This document shows, one piece after another, positions 21,984-32,900 of a stretch of DNA of 64,000 nucleotides. Position 1 is the stretch's first letter. Each line of letters starts with the position of its first letter. The notes beneath the pieces are model-generated. The model ran no database searches. It was not told the DNA's origin and saw only the letters and a list, made by a program, of their open reading frames with translations. A program made the translations under genes and the position numbers. Origin of the DNA: Asterias amurensis (Eukaryota > Echinodermata > Asteroidea > Forcipulatida > Asteriidae); assembly GCF_032118995.1 (NCBI RefSeq), contig NC_092653.1, positions 21,595,202 through 21,659,201 on the forward strand, written 5' to 3'.

Positions 21984-22365
21984 TTAAAGGCAGTGGACAC
22001 TATTGGTAATTACTCAAAGTAATTATTAGCATTAAACCTCACTTGGTAACGAGTAATGGGGAGAGGTTGATAGTATAAAACATTGTGAGAAACAGTTCCC
22101 TCTGAAGTAGTTTTCGAAAAAGAAGTATTTTTCCACGAATTTGATTTCGAGACCTCAGATTTAGAATTTTGAGGTCTCGAAATCAAGCATCTGAAAGCAC
22201 ACAACTTCGTGTAACAAGGTTTTTTTTCTTCTTCATAGTTGTCTCGCAACCCCGACGACCAATCGAGCTCAAATTTTCACCGGTTTGTTATTTTATGCAT
22301 ATGTTGAGATACACCAAGTGAGAAGACTGGTCTTTGACAATTACCAATAGTGTCCACTGTCTTTA
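21984..22365 (+). mobile_element. MITE family A copy
   Basis: Left TTAA is intact; the right end reads CTGTCTTTAC, so its TTAA has mutated. The core hairpin GATTTCGAGACCTCA / TGAGGTCTCGAAATC is perfect. It is followed by a short CT microsatellite at about 22385-22402. Confidence 0.85.
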
Positions 22366-22944
22366 CAGTTACGCTCTCACCAGCTCTCTCTCTCTCTCTC
22401 TCGATATAGTATTCATCACTGATCATCAGCCTAAATGTAAGGCTGTGTTCATCCACTGTATGATGTAGCCCTCCTCGTGTAAATGCCATTCATTTATATT
22501 TTCTTGCAGTTCTCGTCCATGTTGTTCTTGCATAAACCTTGATGTCGTCTCTGCATCTTCTTCTCTGTCTACCTCTTGTCCTTATCCATGTCCTTGTTTG
22601 CTAATCCATTTTTCTTGTTGTCCATCTCTCTTTAATGTAAAAGAGTGAGAACCACTCGTTTGTCCGCCATACAACTCTTGCAAACACCCACACAGACTAA
22701 ACTTTTATCATAATATTTGTACACGTACCGTTTGTACGCGCGTTTCAGATACACAGATTCACAACTGATTGGGTTTGAGGTGGGTAAAAATACGTCTGGG
22801 TACTGCACGCCGTGTGATAGTCGGACTATCACAAGGCAAACGATGCACACGGCAAACGATGCACTATCACACGGCCGCCGTCTAGTAAAACTAAGACATA
22901 TCATGTGACGCGCTCTAAACCAATGAAAAGGCTGAATATTTATA

Positions 22945-23244
22945 AGGGGTGTTATAATATAAAACATTGTGAGAAACGGCTCCCCCTGAAGTGACGTAGT
23001 TTTCGAGAAAGAAGTAATTTTCCACGAGTGTGATTTCGAGACCTCAGATTTAGAATTTGAGGACTCGAAATCAACCATCTAAACGCACATAACTTCGTGT
23101 GTCAATGGTGTTTCTTCTTTCATTAATATCTCGCAACTTTGACGACCAATTGAGCTCAAATTGCCATATGTTTATTATTTTATGCAAATGTTGAGATACA
23201 CCAAGTGAAGAGACTGGTTTACAACTAGTGTCCAGTGTCTTTAA
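22945..23244 (+). mobile_element. MITE family A copy, left-truncated
   Basis: Starts inside the element at TATAAAACATTGTGAGAAAC and runs to GTGTCCAGTGTCTTTAA. The left inverted end is missing. Confidence 0.8.
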
Positions 23245-23383
23245 GAGAGTATTGTCATTTCTTCGGGGTGTGTTCAGCCCATCTCCATTAAACTTCTTTC
23301 ATTGTTCTTACGATGTATCTTATACTCTCCAGTTTTCTCAACTATAGTGTTGAACATAACTATCAAACCTAATATCGTCGCAG

Positions 23384-25270
23384 GTTATGCCAATGAAACG
23401 TGAAGATTGCTGCTTGTGTACATCCATCAAACCAGGGGGAGTCAACACAAACGCAGTCACGAGGCCGTATGAACCGTACGTGACAGATAGTCCACTCTTT
23501 ACGGACAACAAACAAGAGATTCTTGACTACTTTCATTGTTCGACAGGTATGGGCTCCTGACTAGTATAAACCAAATTCATCATATCAGTGCTATAAGGTC
23601 CAATGGACCCTTCCCATGAAATTATGCTAATTACATTCACGCATGCGTGCAGACCCTGTTGGTTAGCAAACACCATACGCCTCTCTTAATATTTATGCAT
23701 GACGTCAAAATTCTTACCCAAAATGAGGCTATGGGCGCACGTCCCCCATCACTTGCAGTGGCTGCGCCCATCGCCTCGTTTTGGATCAGCATTGTGACGT
23801 ACCTCATGCATAAATATTAAGAAAGGTGTATAGAGTTGTGCACTAAGCAGACGCGTAATCGCGTCTGCGTCACGCACCCTTTAGCCGTTTACAAAACAGC
23901 GCTACTACCGCGGAGTAGATTTATCGGATTGTTCGGGAGACTTCTCAGTTCTGAAAAGAACTTTCCTGCCTTTTAATACTACTTGGGCGGAAGGTATACA
24001 AAATTGGCTGGGACTACACTTTAGCTGTAGGATCGTTATTACAGATACATACATGGTGTTACCGCAAACCAAACGTATATTGATACCTCGCCGTGCAATG
24101 CCTCAAATCATGGTCGTTGATGATAATATAAAACAATATCGTATTAAAGTTTGATTTTTTTAAATCAAAATCATTACAAAAATAGTGCGCCACCAAGTGC
24201 TTGTAACGGAGAAGTGTTTCCAAGAAGGTATTCGATGTAGAGGATTCAATGTCCCATTGTTTGAAATTTGAGCTTCGCACTAACAAATCATCATCGCCAA
24301 CCCGCCAAAGAGAACTGTATTCTGATAAGGCAATGCTTATTTAAAGCCAATGGACACTTTCGGTAAACAGTATTGCCCAAGGCCCACACTTCGTGTATCA
24401 CAACTTATTTATAAAATAACAAACCTGTGAAAATTTAGGCTCAACCGGTCATCGGAGTCGGGAGAAAATAACGGGAAAACCCACCCTTGTTTCCGCACGT
24501 TTCGCCGTGTCATGACAGTCATGTGTTTAAAATAAATCCGTAGTTCTCGATATCGAGAATTGATAATGTTTTCTCAAAAAGTACAGCATTTCATGTAATA
24601 ATATTTGAAGAGAAGTCTTTCACCATTACCTTCTGTAAACCCTGTAAGTTATTTGTAAATCTGTGAACTTTTAATTTTTTTATGACAGGGATTCTATGGG
24701 GTGAACTTTGCACAAGATTTTAACTTTTCCACTCAGCAGCCGTTTGTGGTCCCGTGTGCTATTCACACACCAACAATTTAACTGGGCCCTGAAAAGTTTT
24801 TGCAAGAAAACTTGGCCCGTAGAAAAAATGGTACAGATTTAGAATTTGATGTCTAGAAATCAAGCATGAAAGCACACAACTTCGTGTGACAAGGGTGTTT
24901 TTCTTTTATTTGTTTTATTATCTCGCAACGACGACCTTAGTTCGAGCTCAAATTTTTTTCTCGCAACGACGACCAATAATTGAGCTCAAATTTTCACAGG
25001 TTTGTTATTTTATGCATATTATGTTGAAATACAGCAAGTGAGAAGACTGGTCTTTGACAATTATCGATAGTGTCCAGTGTCTTGAAGATTTATGCCACGT
25101 TGCCAGACTATTTTGGTATTGTTCTCCGGCGGGGAACATATTTTTGCAGTACAATTATTATTGTTTTTATTAATTATTTTATCTTCAACACAAACTATGC
25201 AGGCGAGAGATCTGATGAGCCCTCAAAACACCACGAGGACGGCACACAAGGCTTTGGACCACTTAATTAG
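23384..25270 (+). CDS. Candidate small two-exon gene of unknown function
   Basis: Exon at 23384-23546 lies between acceptor gtcgcag and donor gtatgg and is open in only one of three frames. It contains MPMKREDCCLCTSIKPGGVN through EILDYFHCST. A second exon at 25203-25270, after acceptor actatgcag, continues in the matching phase as GERSDEPSKHHEDGTQGFGP, then LN and TAG. From the first ATG (23387) the product would be 75 aa, Cys-containing and hydrophilic, without a signal peptide or membrane segment. Alternatively these are the last two exons of a longer gene whose upstream exons I did not find. No family is recognised. The first acceptor has a weak pyrimidine tract, so this remains a hypothesis. 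Confidence 0.35.
23672..23832. mobile_element. Foldback element
   Basis: Arms around CTTAATATTTATGCATGACGTCA and the CCAAAATGAGGC-ATGGGCGCA segment recur inverted as TGCGCCCAT-GCCTCGTTTTGG and CATGCATAAATATTAAG, giving a long imperfect hairpin with a small loop. Not matched elsewhere in the window. Confidence 0.65.
23895..24118 (-). mobile_element. MITE family K copy
   Basis: Shares CCGCGGAGTAGAT, GACTTCTCAGTTCTGAAAAG, ATGGTGTTACCGCAAACC and CCGTGCAATGCCTCAAA with 28937-29335. Confidence 0.6.
24341..24705 (+). mobile_element. MITE family C, copy 1
   Basis: Opens TTAAAGCCAATGGACACTTTC and contains GTTTCCGCACGTTTCGCCGT and AAAAGTACAGCATTTCATG. The copy at 43069-43436 matches along its whole length. 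The right end here has decayed. Confidence 0.7.
24832..25085 (+). mobile_element. MITE family A fragment
   Basis: Begins within the core (CAGATTTAGAATTTGATGTC) and reaches GTGTCCAGTGTCTTGAA. An internal GCAACGACGACC...GAGCTCAAATT segment is duplicated in tandem at about 24925-24990. It lies between the two candidate exons at 23.4 and 25.2 kb. Confidence 0.7.
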
Positions 25271-25785
25271 CAACCACTATTAAATCATTGGTTGTTTTCG
25301 GCATGCATCTTAATGAGAATTTGTAACTTTCTCTCAATTCTGGAAAAGTCTAAAGACAGAGTGAATTCACATTTTAGTTTTGTTTGTGTTATCCTCTACA
25401 ATTCCTCAGACTCCACTGTATTTTATAATTCTTGCCTGTATTTTACTTGCTGTAGTTGAAAGAATTATGTGGAGATTGTCTTAGACCTTATGCACATGAC
25501 GTCATTTCGGTAGGGCGCCCTCACCTATAGGTCAAAAGGAGGTTGTTCATTGGCTAAAACTGTGCGCCGCGCGTACAAATCTGTGCGTCTCGATTGTTAC
25601 GTCACCGTTTTTCCTCTAAGATGGCGGCTGGACGACGTCAATGCATAAGGTCTATAAATAAATAAATAGAATAAAAATAAGAATATCTTGAAACTGTGTG
25701 GTTTAGGTCTGCTACTTTGGTGGACCCATTTTTACTCCAAAATGGCGGACCGTATGTTCTGCTTGTTGTAATGCAAGAAGCAATC
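25271..25785. other. Non-coding DNA, no gene recognised
   Basis: No recognisable domain, repeat end or splice pair. TAGACCTTATGCACATGACGTCA near 25485 and the reverse-like GACGTCAATGCATAAGGTCTA near 25635 form an inverted pair, suggesting a roughly 170-bp foldback element. Confidence 0.45.
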
Positions 25786-26123
25786 TTAAAGGAACACGTT
25801 GCCTTGGATCGGTTGAGTTGGTCTTTGAAAAGCATTTGTAACCGTTTGTTATAAAATGCATTATGATTAGAAAGATATTTTAAAAGTAGAATATAATGAT
25901 CCACACAAGTATCACTCGAAATTGCGTGGTTTTCCTTTAACCTCGCCGACAAACACGGCCAGCCATTTATGGCCGACCGGGTTAGTTCTCAAAGTAAAAG
26001 GAAAACCACGAAATTTCGAGGCAAATTTGTGTGGATCATTGTATTCTACTTTTAAAACATCTTTCTAACCATATGTATTTTATAACAAACGGTTACAAAC
26101 TCGACCGATCCAAGACAACGTTT
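25786..26123. mobile_element. MITE family D, foldback copy
   Basis: TTAA start, left arm AAGGAACACGTTGCCTTGGA with TTGTAACCGTTTGTTATAAA and right arm ATAACAAACGGTTACAAAC with CGATCCAAGACAACG. The inner arms (GATCCACACAA / TTGTGTGGATC and GTGGTTTTCCTTT / AAAGGAAAACCAC) also pair, so most of the element is one long hairpin. Confidence 0.8.
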
Positions 26124-26164
26124 TATAGTTACTATACTCAATCATCACAATCACTGTGTGTGTT

Positions 26165-26520
26165 TTAAAGAGACACGTTGCCCTTGGATCGGGCGAGTTG
26201 GTCTATGATAAACATTTGTTATAAAATGTATTATGGTTTCACACAAAATATGCCTCGAAATTGCATGGTTTTCATTATACGTCGTGAACTAACACGGCAC
26301 GCCATTTTGTGGAGTCAAGTGTTTGACCAGAATGATGGCCGACCCGTTTCTGGTTCGCAAACTAAAAGGAACACTGTTCCTTTTACTTGCGGCGCAATTT
26401 CGAGGCTTGTTGTGTGGAACATTATGTTATAATTTTAACACATCTTTCTAACCATTATATGCATTTAATAACAAACGGCTTCAAGACCAACTCGACCGAC
26501 TCAGCAACGTGTACCCTTAT
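26165..26520. mobile_element. MITE family D, second foldback copy
   Basis: TTAAAGAGACACGTTGCCCTTG at the left and CTCGACCGACTCAGCAACGTG at the right, adjacent to the previous copy and more diverged. Confidence 0.7.
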
Positions 26521-26888
26521 AAAGTGCCAATTCATGACTCTCCTGAAATCACTTTGATGTTTGAATCTGTGGTAACGGTAGAAAGGTTAACACTTTGTTT
26601 GATAATTAAATTTAATATAGAATTTTATGTTTATCAAGAAATATCTGAACTTTACTAAATAAAGTTATAAGGCTACATGTAGAGCAAACAAGTTATGTTG
26701 TATTTGAAGTATCTTGTACGGCCCCTCCCTTTTGCGAAACCCCACCCCTTTCCGTCGTGGCAGCACTAGTTACACAATCAGCACATCCTCGTTCCCACGA
26801 AAGCACACGGTCCCATGCGCCGTGCACACGGGGAATCGACCAAAGAGCATACAATGAATTAAGAACGAGGATTCCCCCATGTTACAAA
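26521..26888. promoter_or_regulatory. Presumed promoter region of the ACADS-like gene
   Basis: Immediately upstream of the ACADS-like start codon. It contains an inverted pair ATCCTCGTTC (26784) / GAACGAGGAT and GC-richer sequence than its surroundings. No TATA box is clear, as expected for a housekeeping gene. The function is inferred from position only. Confidence 0.35.
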
Positions 26889-26970
26889 ATGGCTGCTGTG
26901 AGGATGACAATGCGCCGGCTGGCGTCTGCTGTGAACAGAAGATTGCCACTGACAGCAACTCTAAACAAAG
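26889..26970 (+). CDS. ACADS: ACADS-like exon 1 (presequence)
   Basis: ATG in AAAATGGCT, then [20 protein letters not shown] and LTATLNK plus one base before donor gtgtga. No in-frame ATG lies upstream in this exon region. Arg-rich and without acids, as in a matrix-targeting peptide. Confidence 0.85.
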
Positions 26971-29900
26971 GTGTGATTATACAGTTTGTTAATTGAATTA
27001 ATTAACCTCATAATGATTTGTATGTGGACATTTTATTTTGTTGAGCAGACGTTCACTGAGTGAAACTGGACTGTTTTAATCGGACGTAATTTACAGTACA
27101 GTGGTACACTTCTTCTTGATCATTGATTGATGTTGTGTTCAATCAACCACCCTTGGCCACGCAAGTGGGGCTATTCTCATTCATGCCATTTCCAACAACA
27201 AAACCGACGTCCGTCGAACATCTCTCACGACAATAACGAGTCTGCTTTTTTCTGTTATTTTTTTTTATCTCTCCAACATTAGGCTCTGTAACTGTAGGGG
27301 GGTGTCTTTTTTTCAACTCTCATTGACATTGGCCCTGGGCTGGGGGGGACAGAAAATCCCTTCCGCAATCTCAATTTTGTTTACTGTAATTCAGCCCCGA
27401 ACGAAACCGCATAGTTCTAGGAGTAGTTCGAACCCATACTCTTACTGGCCAGAAACACCAGAGGTTGAGTTCAGTGCGTGCAACAGGACCCCTTTTGATA
27501 GGAGAAAGTGCTTTAAAAGTTGTATTTCATCAGCTTATTTGGTAAATTAAAGCGGTCTAGGCCTTTACACAGTATGAAGAAAAAGAAAATATGTTATCCC
27601 CATAAATATAACGAAGTAAACAGCAGTAATTTTGGTATCCAGCGACTTCTTTGGGAAAAGATGCTGCATCCAACTGCCACTTTTTCATTAGAATGTAATT
27701 GATCAAGATCATATCAGAAAAACGCTATAGCTTTATAACTGCACTATCCGTTATTATGCAAATTTATTGTTTACTCTTTTCTTCGGTAGCCACACATAAT
27801 GTGACACACACTCGCTGTATGTCAGGGTGGGCTGACCTACCAGACATCCACACTATGTTGAGGAAGACGTGTCGTGACTTTGCTGATAAGGAGTTGATGC
27901 CCATTGCAGGAGAGCTTGACAAGGAGCACAGATATCCTAAAGAACAAGTAAGTCCACAATAACATTCAAATTGTATGACGTTTATTTTTTTCATGCATGA
28001 ATGCAATGGTGCAAAGTTGGAAGTTGGAATAGTTTACGAGAAAGAAGTAATTTTCTCCGAGATTGAGTTTGAGACCTCAGATTAAGAATTTGAGGTCTCC
28101 AAATCTAGCATCTAAAAGCACACAACCTCGTGTGCTACGGGTATTTTTTCTTTCATTATTATCTTGCAACTTTTGAGCTAAAATTGAGCTAAAATTGACC
28201 GATTGAGCTAAAATTTTCACAGGTTTGATATTTTATGCATATGTTGAGATGCACCAAGTGGTCTTTGACAGTTAGTGTCCAGTGTCTTTAACAGTGATAA
28301 AGTGCGTTTTGAACTAACCTGTGCATATTGAGACATGCTGGCGCCGTAATGTTGTTTGTGCCATGTGCAGTAACTGTACTGCTGCATTATCAAAGACACG
28401 CGCACACAGTGTTGTGGTACATAAGGTGCAATAGGACAAATTCTGATGGAGCAAGAATTTTAAAGGGAGTGGAGCGAGACATGTGACAATCCTCCAATCA
28501 AATGACAATGATCTACTTGGGTGTTATATTGATAAGAGTAAGGGAGCGTCTCAAAAGTCGGAACGGTAGGAACGTTCTTTTTGGATCGCAAGAGTATCCC
28601 CGCTGCTTTTGTCCGTTCCACAGGACCGGTCTTTTGGAACGCTCCGCGTATACTTTGTCATGATGTTGCGATCCTGCGGGCATATGCCCGCAGGAACGTT
28701 CTTTTGCGCTAGGAACGTGCCCGACTTTTGAGACGCTCCCTAACTAAGAATGGGTCTCAAACTCGTTGCTCTCGTGTGTTGTTTAACACATGTAAAAGAA
28801 CCAAGTGTATTTATCATAAAGCGAAGGGGTTCCAGGTCTGTACGGCAGCAAATTGCGCCACAGCACATTGTAAAACATTAAATGGTGCTATAAAAGGATT
28901 AGGTCTCAAAATTCAATCAAAGAATAGGATTTTAGGCATTGCATGGTGAGGTAACACCATGTGTGTATCTGCTTGCCAGGTAGAGTTTGTTCTTACAGAA
29001 CTGTCTTGCTATATTCTACTGTCGCGGAGTAGATAATAGGCAGTCTCCTCATGATGACTAGAGCAAGCTAGTCGAAACGTTAAGACCAATTCAGAACCGA
29101 CTCCGCGGCAGTACAGTTAATTACGATCCTATAAGCTTAAGTATAGTAGTCCCAGTCTATTTTCTATTCCATCCGCCCTGATGTAATAGTTAAAAGCAGG
29201 ACAGTTCTTTTCAGAACTGAGAAGTCTCCCAAACCCCCGATTATCTACTCCGCGGCAGTAGCATAAAGCAACACAAATCTCTAAGAACAAACTCTACCTG
29301 GCAAGTAGATACACACATGGTGTTACCGGAAACCAAATATACATCAAACAAAGAGCCCACTATTATCATTTTCTTATTATTAAGGATAGATTTGGGCTTT
29401 TCTTGTAATGCTGGATGGATGATTTTTTGTCATTTTTAGGTGAAGAAGTTGGGAGAGCTTGGGCTGATGGCAATCGATGTCCCAGAGGTCTATGGTGGTA
29501 CTGGTCTGGACTACTTAGCCTATGCTATTGCTATGGAAGAGATCAGCAGAGGATGTGCATCATGTGGAGTCGTTATGAGTGTGAATAATGTAAGTAGGAG
29601 AAAAAAACATGGTTGCCTCAGGTCAAATCAGGCCTGGAGTTACACGCAGGCAACGGAGGCCTAAGCTTTGGCGATAGCACGATATTATCGAATATCGCGA
29701 TATTAATTTGGACACGATTTCGATATCGGATGGATTTGGTTTTACTCGAAATATCGATATATCGATAATCGCGATATATCGATAAATCGATTAGATATCG
29801 CGATGTATTTGCTAGCTGAGACAACTTGCACCCCATGGGTTTGGAGTAAAACCAGAAGAATGGGTCATTAGAACACCTCTCTTATGCTAGGATTGTCTCT

Positions 29901-32900
29901 TCTACAACTTTCACTTGGAGTTTTCAGACTGATGATGTCAAAGTTCATTAATCGCGATTATATCTAATATCGCGATATATTGTCAGCGATATATCGTGAA
30001 TAAAATAAATCGATATCGCCCAAGCTTACGGACACCATGGCTTCCGTTGCCCCTTGTCTCGGCCTTGGTGCCCCTTCAAATAGTTTCTCTTTGACTTCAA
30101 AGATTTTTCAATGGAAGTGCCCTTTGCAAAATGAAAAATTTGCTTTCTTTAACATCAAATTCCAGGCCAGTCAAGTGACTTTAGTACAGTGCCAACAAAC
30201 TCAAATCTTTGCATCGGGATGAAGAAAATAATTAGTTCTTGCTTTACACCTAACATTTTAAAGCACTGTATACTCGGTAATTTCCCCAAATTCTGTGAAA
30301 AAAAAACCCAGGAAAAACACTCGGTGGGATTCAAACCCCTGACCTTTGCATTGTACTTAAAGGGAAGGTACACGTTTGGTAATTACTCAAAACAAATATT
30401 AACTTAAAAACTGACTTGGTAACGAGCATTGGAGAGCTGTTGATAATATTTGAAGTAACGTAGTTCTTGAGAAAGAGGTAGTTTCTCACTAAAATAATAA
30501 AATACGTCTAGCTATAAGTCTTTTATTCCTACCTGAAAGCACACAGATTCGTCCAACAAGGATGTTTTTTCTTTCATCATTTTCTCCCAACTCCGATGAC
30601 CAATTGAATTGAGCTCAGATTTTCGCAGGTTTGTTATTTTATGCATATGTTGAGATACAGTAAGTGAGAAGACTGGTCTTTGACAATTACCAATAGTGTA
30701 CCTTCCCTTTAAATCAGTGCTAACACATAGGAGTCAAACTGCCTCTAGCCAACGAGCTAGGTCGGTGGTATAGCGGTTTGACATCTGCTCCAGCAGTGCA
30801 AAGGTTGTGGGTTCGAACCCCACCCGAGCGATTTTGCCTGTGTTTTTTCCTCGATACTATACAGTGGTTCATACACACAAACAAATCATAAGCACAAAAC
30901 TGTTAGGCCTATCAAATGTATTTCTGTAGCTACATATTTTGCTTAAAAAAAAAAACACTCAGTGCGTAGCAATTTTTTGTTGCACTGAACAGCTTTGTGT
31001 AGTAAAGTCCGGAGCCAAGTCGGATGGCGCTGCTGACCACTGGATTGTATACTGATGGTCCAAAGATTAACACTTTTTTGGGCCACTTTAAAGGCAGTGG
31101 ACACTATCAGTCATTGTCAAAGACTAGCCTTCACAGTTGGTGTATCTCAACAGATGCATAAAATAACAACCCTGTGAAAATTTGAGCTCCATCGGTCATC
31201 GAAGTTGCGAGATAATAATAAAAGAAAAATAACCCTTGTCACATGAAGTTGTGTGCGTTTAGATGGTTGATTTTGAGACCTCAAGTTCTTAATCTGAGGT
31301 CTTGAAATCAAATTCGTGGAAAATTACTTCTTTCTCAAAAACTATGGCACTTCAGAGGGAGGCGTTTCACACAATGTTTTATACTATCAACCTCTCTTCA
31401 TTACTCATTACCAAGTGAGGTTTTATGCTCATAATTATTTTGAGTAATTACCAATAGTGTCCACTGCCTTTAAACAGTTTCACACTGGCATTTACTCAAC
31501 TTTATAAGAAGACCCAAATTTGATGGGTTGCAGTATCATAAATGTTTTGTTAAAACCAAGTCAGAAAGGATATTTCTATCAAAATCTGAGTCTTAGTTTC
31601 GCTTAAAAAAATTGGATTGTGCTTTTTTTTTCAGTCTTTATATCTTGGACCAATTATGAAGTTTGGCAATGAAGAGCAGATTGAGAAGTTTGCCAAACCA
31701 TTCCTAGACGGTGACAGGGTCGGCTGTTTTGGACTCAGCGAGCCAGGTAAGATTTAAAGTTGTCAGCAAAATAAATCATCAACTGGCAGAGGAGCGTAAT
31801 GCCTAGCCTTGATCGGTTTTAGAACTATTTTATTCATGTTTTTTCTTTGAAAACCTTTTGAAACAACTGGCAAAAGTAAAGTGTAGATTTACCAGGTTGG
31901 TGGTTTAGTGGCATCTGCTCTAGCAATGCAAAGGTCCTTGGATCGAATCCCACAGGAGTGACTTTCTGGTGAATCTTTTTACAGAACCCGGGAAAGTATA
32001 CAGTGCTATGTTTATATCGCTGTAAGGGTTAGAACAAATTTAGTGTGGCGTTCGAACTGTCTCGGTGGTCTAGTCATTAGACATCTGTTCTAGCAATGCA
32101 AAGGTCCTGGGTTTGAATCCCACAGGAGTGACTTGCCGGTGAATCTTTTAACAGAACTCGGGGAAAGTACAGAGTATACAGTGCTTTGTTTATATTATCG
32201 CTGTAAACGTAAGAACAAATTCAGTGTGGTACCCTCTACTAATAAATGGAGTTCGGACTGCCTCGGTGGTCTAGTCATTAGACATCTGTTCTAGGAGATC
32301 AAAGGTTGTTGGATCGAATCCCACCAGAGTGACTCACCTGTGGATTTTTTTCACGGTACTAGAGAAAGTACCAAGTATACTTGTAGGCCTACAGTGATTA
32401 ATACACATTGGTGTGAAGTTAAAAACATTTTATCCTTTATCCCAATGCAAAGTTAACATCTATTCATAAATACCTCAGACAGTTTCGCTATTCCTATTGG
32501 TGGAGAGCGAGTCACGTGGTTGTGTATAAACCTTTGTTTATGACCGGTAAAAAGTGTTAACTCATGGGCGTGACACATGACCTTGGACCTGTTCTTTTAA
32601 GACAGTTCTTTTCATTCCTATTGGTCAAGGGCAACGGCTGAAACAATTGTGCCACATCACGTGATACGCGCGACATGCACAGCATTTACCATTTCATAGC
32701 AGGGCTTTACCATTTCATAGCTGGAGGGGTGTTGTGTTGAAAGAAATCATTTAACAATTAAAATTTTTGCATTTGTTTTACTTTTTGACCAAAAAGGGAT
32801 GATGTTTTTGACCGAAAAGGTATTTATGAATGGGAATCAAAGTGTGTTGAATCGGTTTTCAACTAGTGGTTTAACCCGCCGAAGCTTGGTTCTTTATAAT

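Noticed and set aside
26757..26996. Longer N-terminus for the ACADS-like protein from an upstream codon
   Set aside because: The upstream frame is open but starts with GTG and not ATG. The ATG at 26889 gives a normal mitochondrial presequence length.
30757..30840. tRNA gene
   Set aside because: Box-A and box-B-like motifs are present, but no full cloverleaf can be completed and the same unit recurs many times with a shared non-tRNA tail, so it is a SINE.
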